Source: Apium graveolens (lineage: Eukaryota; Streptophyta; Magnoliopsida; Apiales; Apiaceae). From it: a stretch of DNA of 64,000 bases. A program made the position numbers and the translations under genes. Location: contig NC_133657.1 of NCBI RefSeq assembly GCF_009905375.1, forward strand, positions 64,482,219 to 64,546,218, given 5' to 3'. The notes under the pieces were generated by a model. It was given only the letters and a program-made list of their open reading frames with translations, was not told the DNA's origin and did not search any database. Each line of letters begins with the position of its first letter. The stretch's first letter is position 1. This document shows positions 1 through 10,961 of the stretch, in pieces.

Positions 1-1424
1 ATCCATTAGCTGATTTCTAATCCAAAGCACTTGAGCACTACAACTTCCTGCAGCTATGTATTCAGCCTCTGCTATAGAACTTGATATAGATTATTGTTTC
101 TTGCTATACCAGGATACAAGTCTTTGACCAAGAAATTGACAGCTTCCACTAGTACTCTTTCTGTCAATCCTGCATCATGGAAATCTGCACCTGTGTAGCC
201 AACAACTTCAAAAAGAGTTCCCTTAGGATACCATAATCCCAAGTTTGGAGTCCCCTTCAAATATCTAAAAATCCTCTTCACATCCATCAAATGTGATTCT
301 TTTGGATTGACTTAAAACCTTGCATATAGACATGTTCCAAATATGATATCTGGCCTACTTGCAGTTAAGTAAAGTAGTGATCCAATCATTCCTCTATAGC
401 TTGAAATATCTACGCTCTTGCCTTTCCTATCTTCATCCAACTTTGTTGCTGTAGACATAGGTGTAGAAGCAGGTGAACAATCAACCATATCAAACTTTTT
501 CAATAAGTCCTTGACATACTTAGTTTGGCTGATGAAGATCCCATCACTTCTTTGACTGTGTAGTCCAAGAAAGTAACTTAATTCCCCCATCATACTTATT
601 TAATATTCACTCTGCATAAGCTTAGAAAATCTTTGGCAAAGCTTTTCATTTGTAGAACCAAAGATGATATCATCCACATAGATCTGAACTATGATCATTT
701 CTTCCCCATGTTTCTTGTAGAAGAGAGTCTTGTCTATAGTACCTCTAATAAAACCATGCTTCAATAGGAATTCTGACAATATATCATACCAAGCTCTAGG
801 TGCTTGCTTTAGTCCATATAGAGCCTTGAGTAACTTGTACACAAAATTTGGAAATTCTGGATCTTCAAAGCCAGGTGGTTGTTCCAAATAAACTTCTTCT
901 TCTAGCTCACCATTCAGGAAGGCACTCTTGACTTCCATTTGATACACTTTAAAATTTTAATGTGCAGCAAATGCTAGGAAAATCCTTTTTGCTTCAAGTC
1001 TTGTAACTGGAGAAAAAGTTTCATCATAATAAATTCCTTCTTCTTGCGAGTAGCCTTTTGCAACAATCTTGCTTTATTTCTGGTAACTATACCATTTTCA
1101 TCCATTTTGTTCCTGAACACCCATTTTGTTCCAATAATGCTTCTATTCTTTGGTGCAGGAACTAACTCCCAAACTTTATTTCTTTCAAACTGATTAAGCT
1201 CCTCTTGCATTGAAGATATTCAAACAGGATCCATTAGAGCTTCTTCAGTTTTCTTGGGTACTATCTGAGACCAGAAAGCATGCATGTAGGCACTCATTAG
1301 CAGTTGCACTTCTAGTCCTCACACTAGCAGTAGGATCACCAATAATTGCTTCTCTAGTGTGACTTCTATCCCACTTCCTTGTATGAGTTTATTGACTTGT
1401 GCCTTCATCATTCTCTTTATTATT
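1..1424 (-). pseudogene. CopA pol, 3' part: reverse transcriptase and RNase H
   Basis: Copies element RNA into DNA and removes the RNA strand. Seen in minus-strand translation: the copia RT start (QEELNQFERNKVWELVP, about 1200-1150), [19 protein letters not shown] (~915-860), the catalytic YVDD at 669-680, KGTPNLGLWYPKG, and RNase H SSSIAEAEYIAAGSC near 100-40. Breaks: frameshift near 1060; in-frame TAA at 600-602 where the family has Glu (next codons ISMMGEL); TAA near 312 after CLYARF; further frame loss near 72. RNase H continues beyond base 1. The upstream half of pol is at 9434-10930 across the CopB insertion. Non-functional. Confidence 0.9.
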
Positions 1425-1429
1425 GGTAT

Positions 1430-3102
1430 TGAAAGGAATATGTCCTAAGTCCAATCATGTATGATGATTTAGGAATAACTTTTATGTAATCTGTTTTGAT
1501 TTCATTGATATTAATAAAAGACTTGTTTTGTTTTTATTACGGGCTTTTTCTATTTAAGTGTTTAAATAAGATATACCATAGTTTAGAGTAAAGCTTTTTA
1601 TGGATTATGATGAGATCATAATAGTGAGACCTAAAAAGATGATAACTCTAAACTTAAATAGTTCCTGGTCATAGGATTACTAACTGGTAATTAATAATCC
1701 GCAAAGATCGGTACATACTATGCTTGCTTCATTATGAAGGATGTCTGTTCTCATAGACATTTGTGTGGTGACACTATAGCTAGTATGTAGGTGCTTATTA
1801 TAGAATAAGTTCACTGAACATGACTCGCACAGCTGAACAACTGATGGAGTTCACTCACGTGTCAGCAGTTGTTCACCTAGTGATAGTTGTACAAGTATCC
1901 TTAGACTTGAGGTCATCATAGTCATCTTGTGTACACTGAACTATGCTTTGGTTTAGTTCTTAGTCTCCAGGGACAATTATTAGGGCTCTTCTGGGTATAG
2001 GAATTTGTACACGAAGATAGTGTATGATCAATAAAGGATCTACCCCTTCCAGTGAAGGAAGTGAATGTTCAAGGCTGATCCACTTATGCTAGTTCAGGAA
2101 TCTCTGGCCAGAGTGAATGAAATTAGAAAGGAGTTTCTAATTTGCATAGAACTACGCATAGTAAATCGTAAGCAAGTGATTGAATTAGATAGGCTTGACA
2201 CGAGATCCATGCCTTGTATTTAATCGGGACATTGTAGGGTAGAAGGAGTTTATTGTACGGTAACTATTCACTGACAGGTTCTTTGTATTCTAAGCAGTGA
2301 ATTCATATTATCCGGATAGTCGCGATATGTTGAGAAGCATCACTCACGATGTAGAATAAATGTGATTAATTAATTAATCATATTTAATAAATTAGAGAAT
2401 TTATATAAATAATGATAAAATAGTTTTATTATTATTTATTTCTACTAGCGGCTTAATATTGAACGTACAGGGTCACACCATAAAAAGAGAATGATTTAAT
2501 GGTGGAGGAATTAATTAATAATGGCTAGTAATTATTTATTTATGAAATAAATAATTAATTAGCAAATTTAATAATTGATTAAATGAGATTTAATTGATTA
2601 TAAATTAATTAAGAAAAGTTCTTAATATTATTAATTAAAGGATTTAATTTTTGGAAATTAAATCAAGAGAGATAATTATTTCTAAAGTGTTTAGAAAAAG
2701 GATTAATGATTAAAAGTTGTTTTAATTATTAATGAGAATAATAAATGGGATAATAATAATAATATTTATGGAAAAATTTCAGCTGAAAATTTTGCCTATA
2801 AATACACTATTATAGACCCTATTTTATTCTAACCCCATCGAACCCCAGAAACCCAAAAGTTTTAGAAAACCAAATTCTCTCCACCTCCTCCTCCTCCTAA
2901 AAGTCGTTTTCTTGGTGGATACCGGTGGAGTGCGTCACACTTGAGGAGCAACTGCTAAGGATCTCTGATCGTTGTCTCCGAATTAATTTTAAAAGGTTAG
3001 ATTCGATCCCTCGAATTTTTATTCACGATTTATATGCTTTTATTTGGATTTTGTATGTGTAAAAGTGTTTTGCCATGCCCCCGCTGCGTTAAAAATCCAA
3101 CA
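1430..3102 (+). repeat. CopB 5' LTR
   Basis: 1,673 bp, TGAAAGG...CCAACA, almost identical to 7760-9428. The stretch 2340-2800 is very AT rich (TTAATTAA runs), followed by a candidate TATA-type region (CTATAAATAC, ~2801) and a pyrimidine-rich stretch (CTCCACCTCCTCCTCCTCC, ~2879) as expected around the start of the transcript. Holds no gene. Confidence 0.95.
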
Positions 3103-3103
3103 A

Positions 3104-3115
3104 TGGTATCAGAGC
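3104..3115 (+). other. CopB primer binding site
   Basis: TGGTATCAGAGC, complementary to the 3' end of initiator tRNA-Met, one base after the LTR's terminal CA. Standard start of minus-strand DNA synthesis in copia elements. Confidence 0.95.
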
Positions 3116-3554
3116 ATAGGTTGTATGCATATAGATCTGTGGTAAAAATTTCAGAATTTTATGTGCTTGTATGAATTAATTATGATTTTTACAAGTTATA
3201 TCATGGATTAATTTTGTCTGATGAGAAATCGTTTCTCATAATAAATTTGAATCTTGATCTGGGTTCTACAAGTGTTGTAGATCGTCTGGGTATTTTTTTC
3301 ATAATTTTAGGATGTATAGATTTTTTATTATAAATTTTTGAAGTTCTTGCAATTAAATTCGTAATTAAATAAATCATATATATATATATAAAGTATGTAT
3401 GTATATATCTGCTTGTCTGCTGTTTTTGTGTTGCTGCACGGAAAGCAAGGAGACAGCAAAGCACAGGTACAATAGTCTGTACGGCGACACGGGAATCAAG
3501 AAAAGGAAAAAGAAGACGGCTGCTAAAAAAAAAAAATAATAAAAAAAAATATAG

Positions 3555-3699
3555 GGGTGTAACGCATTCCGGAAATGCATTACACACCTGTGGCGCATTC
3601 ACGGAATGCGTTACACCCATTAATGGCATAAAAGGGGTGTAACGCATCATCGGAATGCGTTACAGGGCTTGTAACGCGTTCCTGTAATGCGTTACAGCC
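3555..3699 (+). repeat. CopB leader hairpin cluster
   Basis: Seven or eight half-sites of the type GTAACGCATTCC or its complement GGAATGCGTTAC alternate in orientation, giving four adjacent inverted repeats (about 3555-3588, 3592-3618, 3633-3667, 3668-3699). Example: TGTAACGCATTCC followed directly by GGAAATGCATTACA. In RNA this would fold as a row of stems. Role unknown; packaging or dimerisation signals occur in this part of retroelement RNAs. Confidence 0.8.
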
Positions 3700-4463
3700 C
3701 TCTGTTGATTTTAAAATTGATTTTCTGGGAGTTTCGTAACTCCGTTTTGGGCGTGCAATATACCGTTGGATTCATTTTTCCGAGACGGATCTAATGGAGT
3801 GATCAATTTTAGTTTATATAAAAGTTTTGAACTGTTTATATTTCCATGAAGTGTTTTAAAGCTGTTTTTGACTGTTTTAGTTGCTTTTAAATGCTTCATG
3901 TGATACATAGAGATGTATAATGCTTAGACTAATGTGCTAGATGATGTAACATGCCTACCTTGATGTTTATTCATGTTGATATATGTGATATATGATTAGT
4001 TTATCATGCGATGATAGAGTCAGGTGAACTTAAATAAACATAAGGCGTTTGTTAGACAACCTAGTATAGTGAAATTGTTTCATAACCTTAATAACAATAT
4101 TATGAATACAATCATGAGATTCTTGTGTTTATGAAACACATAATTGAATATGAATTTTTGATATGAGAGAAAGGATGATTCTGTCAACAACAGATTTCTA
4201 TCTGTAAGAAAGGGTTATTAAGTGACGCCTCTTAACAATGCTCCACCCGATCTGGGAATCATCTGATTATTGATTATTGATTTGAAATATTTAATTTAAA
4301 AGGAAGAATCTCTTTATAATATGATTATGATTGTAACGTAATATAATCCCTCTAAAATTAAATAATATCAAGTAGTAATTGGCCAATGACACAACGGGCT
4401 TGTGTCGGTCATAGCCTTCCAACATGGTAGAAAGTAGTTCTTATTTTTGAATCATTGTCGTTT

Positions 4464-4759
4464 CGTGCCACAGCCGAGGGCTTTGATTTCGAAATAAGAA
4501 ATACTTGTCTATTACATAGAGATGTGTACATTGAATAAGAATCTAAAGGTCGTTACGTGCCACAGCCGTGGGCCTTTGGGGACTGATTCAATTGTACGGA
4601 ATGTTGGGTTTAGACTTGACTTAGAATATTAAATTTGTCGTGCCACAGCCGTGACTCAATTATTCAAGAGGCTAAAGTTTGATTAGGGAATAACATAAGA
4701 TGTAATTGACAAGAGTTGTCTGCCTATTGAACATTACATGGCGTTTCGTGCCACAGCCG
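4464..4759 (+). repeat. CopB leader: four copies of CGTGCCACAGCCG
   Basis: Exact 13-bp box at 4464-4476, 4556-4568, 4639-4651 and 4747-4759 (spacings 92, 83 and 108 bp) in otherwise AT-rich, mutually dissimilar DNA. Copies 1, 2 and 4 are preceded by TTTCGTG or TTACGTG and followed by a G-rich step. Perfect conservation of the box with divergent spacers suggests a functional binding or RNA element. Confidence 0.85.
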
Positions 4760-4963
4760 GGGTTGTGTGATGGAATGTAGGATCCCTATTCCCACTAGCA
4801 TTATGAATGCTTAATTTTTTCACGTAGAGGGTTGAATAAATTAGATAAACTAGTGGGAGCCACTTATGAATAAAGACCCGATTCATATAGTGTTTTAAAA
4901 TGAAATCGAATATTTGCTAAGTGTTGTTATGTGTTTATCATTTACAGATTTACAATATACATT

Positions 4964-5842
4964 ATGTCTTCTGCACTATCACTCAGGAGCATACTAGATG
5001 CTCATAAATTGACTGGTCCTAATTATGCTGACTGGCTTCGAAACTTGAGAATTGTTCTCAGGATTGAGAAGCTGGAATACGTGATTGACTCACCTAAGCC
5101 TACTGAACCTGCTAGCGATGCGCATAATGATGAACATGTTGTGTATCGTAAGTGGATAGATGATGCAAATGTTGCTCAATGCATCATGCTAGCTTCCATG
5201 AACATTGAGCTACAGAAGCAACATGAGCATATGGATGCTCACACTATCCTCATGCATCTACAAGAGTTGTATGATGTGGCAGGAAGGACAGCTCGATATG
5301 AGATATCGAAGGAGCTGTTCGGTTGTAGGATGTCTGAGGGATCATCTGTGAATGACCATGTACTTAAGATGATCAATTTGATTGAACGTCTTGGACAACT
5401 TGGTTTTGCCATGGATGGGGAGCTGAGCCAAGACTTGGTCTTGCAATCACTTCCGTGTTCGTTCTCGCAGTTTGTTGTGAACTTTCACATGAATAAGTTG
5501 GATGTCAGCCTGCCTGAACTCCACAACATGTTGAAGACTGCGGAATCGAATTTTTCCCCTAAGAAGAGTTCTGTTCTTCTAATTGGTGAAGGTTCCAATC
5601 CTAAGAAAAGGAAGAGGAACTCTTCCAAGAAGAAGAAAGTAGGTGAGAAAATGCCGGTTCCACCAAAAGCTGAAGACCCCAAGAGTAAAGTTGTTTGCTT
5701 TCACTGTAACAAGGTGGGGCACTGGAAGAGGAACTGCAAGGTTTACCTTGCAGAATTGAAGAAGAAGGGTAGTGAGACTACCGCTTCTGATTCAGGTATG
5801 TTCATGATAGAAGTGAATATGTCATTTCTACTTGGGTATTAG
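4964..5842 (+). pseudogene. CopB gag (nucleocapsid/capsid polyprotein)
   Basis: Forms the particle in which element RNA is copied. An open frame begins at 4931, but the copia gag start MSSALSLRSILDAHKLTGP is at 4964 and is preferred. The N-terminal capsid-like part (LTGPNYADWLRNLRIVL) is typical of plant copia gag; near residue 240 there is an intact CX2CX4HX4C zinc knuckle (CFHCNKVGHWKRNC, ~5697-5738) after a Lys-rich stretch. About 290 residues; it stops at 5842 because a frameshift separates it from the protease (DTACGSHIC, ~5849). It is the only long open frame left in CopB, so it could still supply Gag (inference). Confidence 0.85.
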
Positions 5843-7740
5843 ATACCGCCTGTGGTTCTCATATCTGCAATTTGTTGCAGGGACCAAGGAGAAGTAGGAC
5901 TCTTGAGGAAGAGGAGGTGATTCTACTGATGGGAAATGGAGCAAGAGTTGCTGCTGAAGATGTAGAATCATTTCATTTACATATGCCTACGGGCAAGACT
6001 ATTGTTTGAAATAATTGTTATTTTGTTCCCTCGATTGTGAGGAATATTATTCCCATGTTAGACTTGGGTGGATTTTTCATTTATTATTGAGAATAATGAA
6101 TGTTCTATTCTTAGAGATAATATTCTTTATGGACGTGGTACTTTAAATAATGGTCTGAATATATTTGACATAATTTACTTCAGATTGAACAAACTAATAA
6201 AAGAAAAGGGATGATGAAAATCTCACTTTATAGTGGCACTGCAGTCTCCATTTAGTGGACATGGAGAGAGGGATGCAAATTTGCTAGGAATGGTACACAC
6301 AGATGTATGTGGACCAATGTCTAAGCAAGCCATGGGTGGATTTTCATACTTCATTACTTTCATTGATGATAGATCTGGATTCGGATATGTGTTTGATGAA
6401 ATACAAGTCTGAGGCCTTTGAAAAGTTCAAAAAATATAAGTATGAAGTGGAGAAACAACCAAACATAGTATTATAACTCTTCGATTAGATCGAGGTGGTG
6501 AATACTTGAACGGAGAGTTTCTAGATTATCTCAAAGTAAATGGTATAGTCTCCCAGTGGACTCCTCCAGATTGGTATCTGAAAGGAGAAATCGAACTTTG
6601 TTAGACATAGTTCGGTCCATGATGAGCTATGCAAATCTTCCAGTATTCCTATGGGGTGATGCATTGAAAACCTCAGCATATTTACTGAATAAGGTGATTT
6701 CCAAAATCTGTTCCTCAAACTTCGTATGAGATATGAAAAGAAAGGAAACTGAGTCTTAAACACGTTAAGATTTGGGGATGTCCAGCTTATGTCAAGAAAG
6801 TTGACCCAGATAAGCTGGAATATCGATCCAGAAAATGTAGTTTTGTGGGATATCCTAAAGAGACTTTAGGGTATTACTTTTGCACCGATCATCGGGTATT
6901 TGTCTCTAGACATGCTACCTTCTTGGAAAAGGAGTTTATCCTTGAAGGAAACAGTGGGAGCAAAATTGAACTTGATGAAGTTCAAGAAGCACAAACTACT
7001 ACAGATCGAGTGGAAACACCTATTCTGACTGAACAACCTTTTGTGGAACAGCCCATTCATAGATCAGGGAGAGTGTCTCGCCAACCTGAGAGGTATTATG
7101 GCCTTGTCATTGAGAATGACAATGAGTTGTCGATCATTGATGATGATGACCCTGTAACCTATAATGAGGCTATGAGTAGTGTTGACTCAGAGAAATGGCA
7201 TAGTGCCATGAAATCCAGAATGGAATCTATGTATACGGTATACGAAAGAATGATTGGAGCAGATGGCCATGTGGAGACCTATAAGGCCAGGCTTGTGGCA
7301 AAAGGATTCAAACAAAGGAAATGGATTGACTTTGATGAAACTTTTTACCTGTAGCCCTGTTAAAATCAGTTCGGATTTTGCTTGCGATTGCTGCTTACTA
7401 CGACTATGAGATCTGGCAATTAGCCGGATGGTTTTCTTTCCAAGAGAAATGAAAACCTAGTGTATAAGCTACTGCGAACCATATGTGGTTTAAAGCAAGC
7501 TTCTCGAAAGATGGAACATTCGTTTTGATGAGACAATCAAAGAGTTTGATTTTATCAAAAACGCAGATGAACCATGCGTCTACAAAAGGGTTAGTGGGAG
7601 CGCGATAACATTTCTTATATTGTATTGAATTAGAGTTGACACACATAACAACATAGCAGACCCACTCACAAAGCTACTTTATGAAAGTCACTTTGATCGT
7701 CATAATGACAGGATGGGTATTAGATACCAGAGTGATTGGC
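5843..7740 (+). pseudogene. CopB pol remnant: protease, integrase, truncated RT
   Basis: Fragments in several frames: protease DTACGSHIC (~5843-5875); integrase HTDVCGPMS and FIDDRSGFGYV (~6300-6390) and [13 protein letters not shown] (~6480-6525); integrase C-terminal part GYPKETLGYYFCTDH in the open frame 6845-7354; RT start [28 protein letters not shown] (~7150-7320). RT then degrades (CGLKQAS, ~7480) and stops just before the YVDD motif (SGSAITFLI, ~7590-7620). The next recognisable residues, NNIADPLTK (~7640-7675), are the end of RNase H. The catalytic part of RT and most of RNase H are therefore deleted; total pol is ~1.9 kb instead of the usual ~3 kb or more. Confidence 0.88.
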
Positions 7741-7748
7741 TTTAGTAC

Positions 7749-7758
7749 AAGTGGGAGA
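7749..7758 (+). other. CopB polypurine tract
   Basis: AAGTGGGAGA immediately before the 3' LTR (TGAAAGG), the usual primer for plus-strand DNA synthesis. Confidence 0.9.
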
Positions 7759-7759
7759 T

Positions 7760-9428
7760 TGAAAGGAATATGTCCTAAGTCCAATCATGTATGATGATTT
7801 AGGAATAACTTTTATGTAATCTGTTTTGATTTTATTGATATTAATAAAAGACTTGTTTTGTTTTTATTACGGGCTTTTTCTATTTAAGTGTTTAAATAAG
7901 ATATACCATAGTTTAGAGTAAAGCTTTTTATGGATTATGATGAGATCATAATAGTGAGACCTAAAAAGATGATAACTCTAAACTTAAATAGTTCCTGGTC
8001 ATAGGATTACTAACTGGTAATTAATAATCCGCAAAGATCGGTACATACTATGCTTGCTTCATTATGAAGGATGTCTGTTCTCATAGACATTTGTGTGGTG
8101 ACACTATAGCTAGTATGTAGGTGCTTATTATAGAATAAGTTCACTGAACATGACTCGCACAGCTGAACAACTGATGGAGTTCACTCACGTGTCAGCAGTT
8201 GTTCACCTAGTGATAGTTGTACAAGTATCCTTAGACTTGAGGTCATCATAGTCATCTTGTGTACACTGAACTATGCTTTGGTTTAGTTCTTAGTCTCCAG
8301 GGACAATTATTAGGGCTCTTCTGGGTATAGGAATTTGTACACGAAGATAGTGTATGATCAATAAAGGATCTACCCCTTCCAGTGAAGGAAGTGAATGTTC
8401 AAGGCTGATCCACTTATGCTAGTTCAGGAATCTCTGGCCAGAGTGAATGAAATTAGAAAGGAATTTCTAATTTGCATAGAACTACGCATAGTAAATGGTA
8501 AGCAAATGATTGAATTAGATAGGCTTGACACGAGATCCATGCCTTGTATTTAATCGGGACATTGTAGGGTAGAAGGAGTTTATTGTACGGTAACTATTCA
8601 CTGACAGGTTCTTTGTATTCTAAGCAGTGAATTCATATTATCCGGATAGTCGCGATATGTTGAGAAGCATCACTCACGATGTAGAATAAATGTGATTAAT
8701 TAATCATATTTAATAAATTAGAGAATTTATATAAATAATGATAAAATAGTTTTATTATTATTTATTTCTACTACCGGCTTAATATTGAACCTACAGGGTC
8801 ACACCATAAAAAGAGAATGATTTAATGGTGGAGGAATTAATTAATAATGGCTAGTAATTATTTATTTATGAAATAAATAATTAATTGGCAAATTTAATAA
8901 TTGATTAAATGAGATTTAATTGATTATAAATTAATTAAGAAAAGTTCTTAATATTATTAATTAAAGGATTTAATTTTTGGAAATTAAATCAAGAGAGAGA
9001 ATTATTTCTAAAATGTTTAGAAAAAGGATTAATGATTAAAAGGTGTTTTAATTATTAATGAGAATAATAAATGGGATAATAATAATAATATTTATGGAAA
9101 AATTTCAGCTAAAAATTTTGCCTATAAATACACTATTATAGACCCTATTTTATTCTAACCCCATCGAACCCCAGAAACCCAAAAGTTTTAGAAAACCAAA
9201 TTCTCTCCACCTCCTCCTCCTCCTAAAAGTCGTTTTCTTGGTGGATACCGGTGGAGTGCGTCACACTTGAGGAGCAACTGCTAAGGATCTCTGATCGTTG
9301 TCTCCGAATTAATTTTAAAAGGTTAGATTCGATCCCTCGAATTTTTATTCACGATTTATATGCTTTTATTTGGATTTTGTATGTGTAAAAGTGTTTTGCC
9401 ATGCCCCCGATGCGTTAAAAATCCAACA
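7760..9428 (+). repeat. CopB 3' LTR
   Basis: 1,669 bp, TG...CA, about 99% identical to 1430-3102. The 4-bp length difference is one lost TTAA unit near 8700. The right-hand target duplication GGTAT follows at 9429-9433. Confidence 0.95.
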
Positions 9429-9433
9429 GGTAT

Positions 9434-10930
9434 GACTGCTAGATCCTTCTTCTCTTTCTCCACCTGAGTTTGTGGTATCAAATTCAGGTGTTTGAGATGA
9501 GCTTCCATTCTCATGATTTTCATGTTCAGTAATCTCTTCATTCAACATCTGTTGTGCATTGACTTCATTTTCACAATCAGAATCACTATCAATGTTGAGG
9601 TTTTCAAATACAAGGGCTTTAGCTTCATTTTCATCAAGGCATTCCAAGTCTGGACACTTGTCATCATCAAAAGTCACATCTGTGCTTTCCATTACCTTCT
9701 TTTGATCTATCACATAGACCTTGTAGGCAGTTCTTTTCAATGAATATCCCAGAAAAATTGCTTCAAAAACTTTTGAGTCAAATTTTCCCACATATTCAGA
9801 GTTGTCTTTAAAAATGTAACACTTGCTCCCAAACACATGAAGATGCTTTACAGTAGGCTTTCTCTTAGACATGATTGAGTAAGGTGATTTTCCATGTGCC
9901 TTGGTAATGAGGTATCTGTTCTGAGTGTAATATGCAGTGTTAAAAACCTCTTCCCAGAAACTTGTTGGCAACTTAGCATCTTGCAGCATTATTCTAGCAG
10001 CTTCAACTAATGTTCTATTCTTTCTTTCAACTACTCCATTTTGTTGAGTGTTCTAGCAGCTGCGAATTCTTGAACAATGCCCTTACTTTTGCAAAATTCA
10101 CTCAATGTTGCATTTCTAAATTCTGTTCCATTATCACTTCTCAATCTTTTTACACAATTGTGATCTTCAGCCTGTTTTTCTATCTTTTTGATGTGCTCAA
10201 TTATGATGTGTGAAGTTTCATCCTTAGAGTGCATGAACTCTACCCAAGTGTATCTTGAGAAATCATCCACCATCACAAGTGCATATTTGTTCCTTTAAAT
10301 TGATAAGACATTAATTGGCCCAAACAAGTCCATGTGAATAAGTTGCAATGATGCACTTATAGAAATCACAGTTTTTGACTTGTGACTTGATCTTTTCATT
10401 TTTCCTTTCTGACAAGCTTCATAAACTTCAACTTCACCAAACTCCAGTTTAGGCATGTCTCTCACTAACTCCTTTTTGACCAAGGTGTTAATTGCCTTGA
10501 AATTCAAGTGAGACGGCTTCTTATTCCATAGTTTGCTTTGTTCTTCTGATGCCTTGGTGTAGAAGCAACAAATTTCAGCCTTATTTGTTGAGTCCAAGTC
10601 TGCAACAAACAAGCTTCCTTTCCTTGTTCTTTTCAGAGTAACTTCACTAGTTTTCTTGCTGATAAAAGTGCATTCTTCTTTGTTGAATAAGACTTCAAAA
10701 CTTTTGTCTGCAAATTGGCTAACACTGCGAAGATTCACTTCAAGACCAGCTACCAGTGCTACATAATCAATGACAATATTTTCAGAAATAATCTTGCCAT
10801 ATCCCATTGTGAATCCTTTTCTGTTGTCTCCAAAGGTCACCAAATGGCAAGCCTTCTCCTCAAATTATGATAGTAGGGCCTTATCACCTGTCATATGTCT
10901 AGAACACCCACTGTCATTGATCTATATGAC
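9434..10930 (-). pseudogene. CopA pol, 5' part: protease and integrase
   Basis: Continues from the gag region to the CopB insertion. Seen: protease active-site DSGCSRHMTG (~10888-10915); pre-integrase domain with HLNFKAINTLVKKELVR and ACQKGKMKRSSH (frame 10295-10843), in which the first zinc-ligand Cys is Tyr (VYEACQ); integrase catalytic pieces MDLFGP, MVDDFSRYTWV and RSDNGTEF (10031-10340) and the later FWEEVFNTAYYTQNRYL and HVFGSKCYIFKD (9366-9989). Frame breaks occur near 10290 and 10030. A Ser/Glu-rich linker (~9440-9560) leads to the insertion point; RT follows at 1424 and below. Confidence 0.9.
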
Positions 10931-10961
10931 TTTGTTCACTTTGCCCTGCACATAATGAGTT

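Larger units (their letters stand above)
3116..4963 (+). other. CopB untranslated leader
   Basis: About 1.85 kb without a supportable plus-strand reading frame between primer site and gag. It holds an inverted-repeat cluster (3555-3699) and four copies of a 13-bp box (4464-4759), annotated separately. A TTTACAG sequence at ~4950, just before the gag ATG, could be a splice acceptor, so part of the leader may be an intron (inference). The minus-strand frame at 3201-3650 has no similarity I recognise and runs through the hairpins; I do not call it. Confidence 0.75.
1430..9428 (+). mobile_element. CopB: Ty1/copia element, full length with both LTRs, internally deleted
   Basis: Two direct LTRs (1430-3102, 7760-9428) both start TG and end CA. 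They are flanked by a perfect 5-bp target duplication GGTAT (1425-1429 and 9429-9433). A Met-tRNA primer site (3104) and a purine tract (7749-7758) sit at the expected places. By eye the LTRs differ by about 12 substitutions and one 4-bp indel in ~1,670 bp, so insertion is recent. Order: LTR, 1.86-kb leader, gag, degraded protease-integrase-RT, LTR. The RT catalytic motif and most of RNase H are deleted, so it must have moved with enzymes supplied in trans. Confidence 0.95.

Noticed and set aside
3201..3650. 149-residue minus-strand frame in the CopB leader
   Set aside because: Antisense, runs through the hairpin repeats and low-complexity DNA, no similarity.
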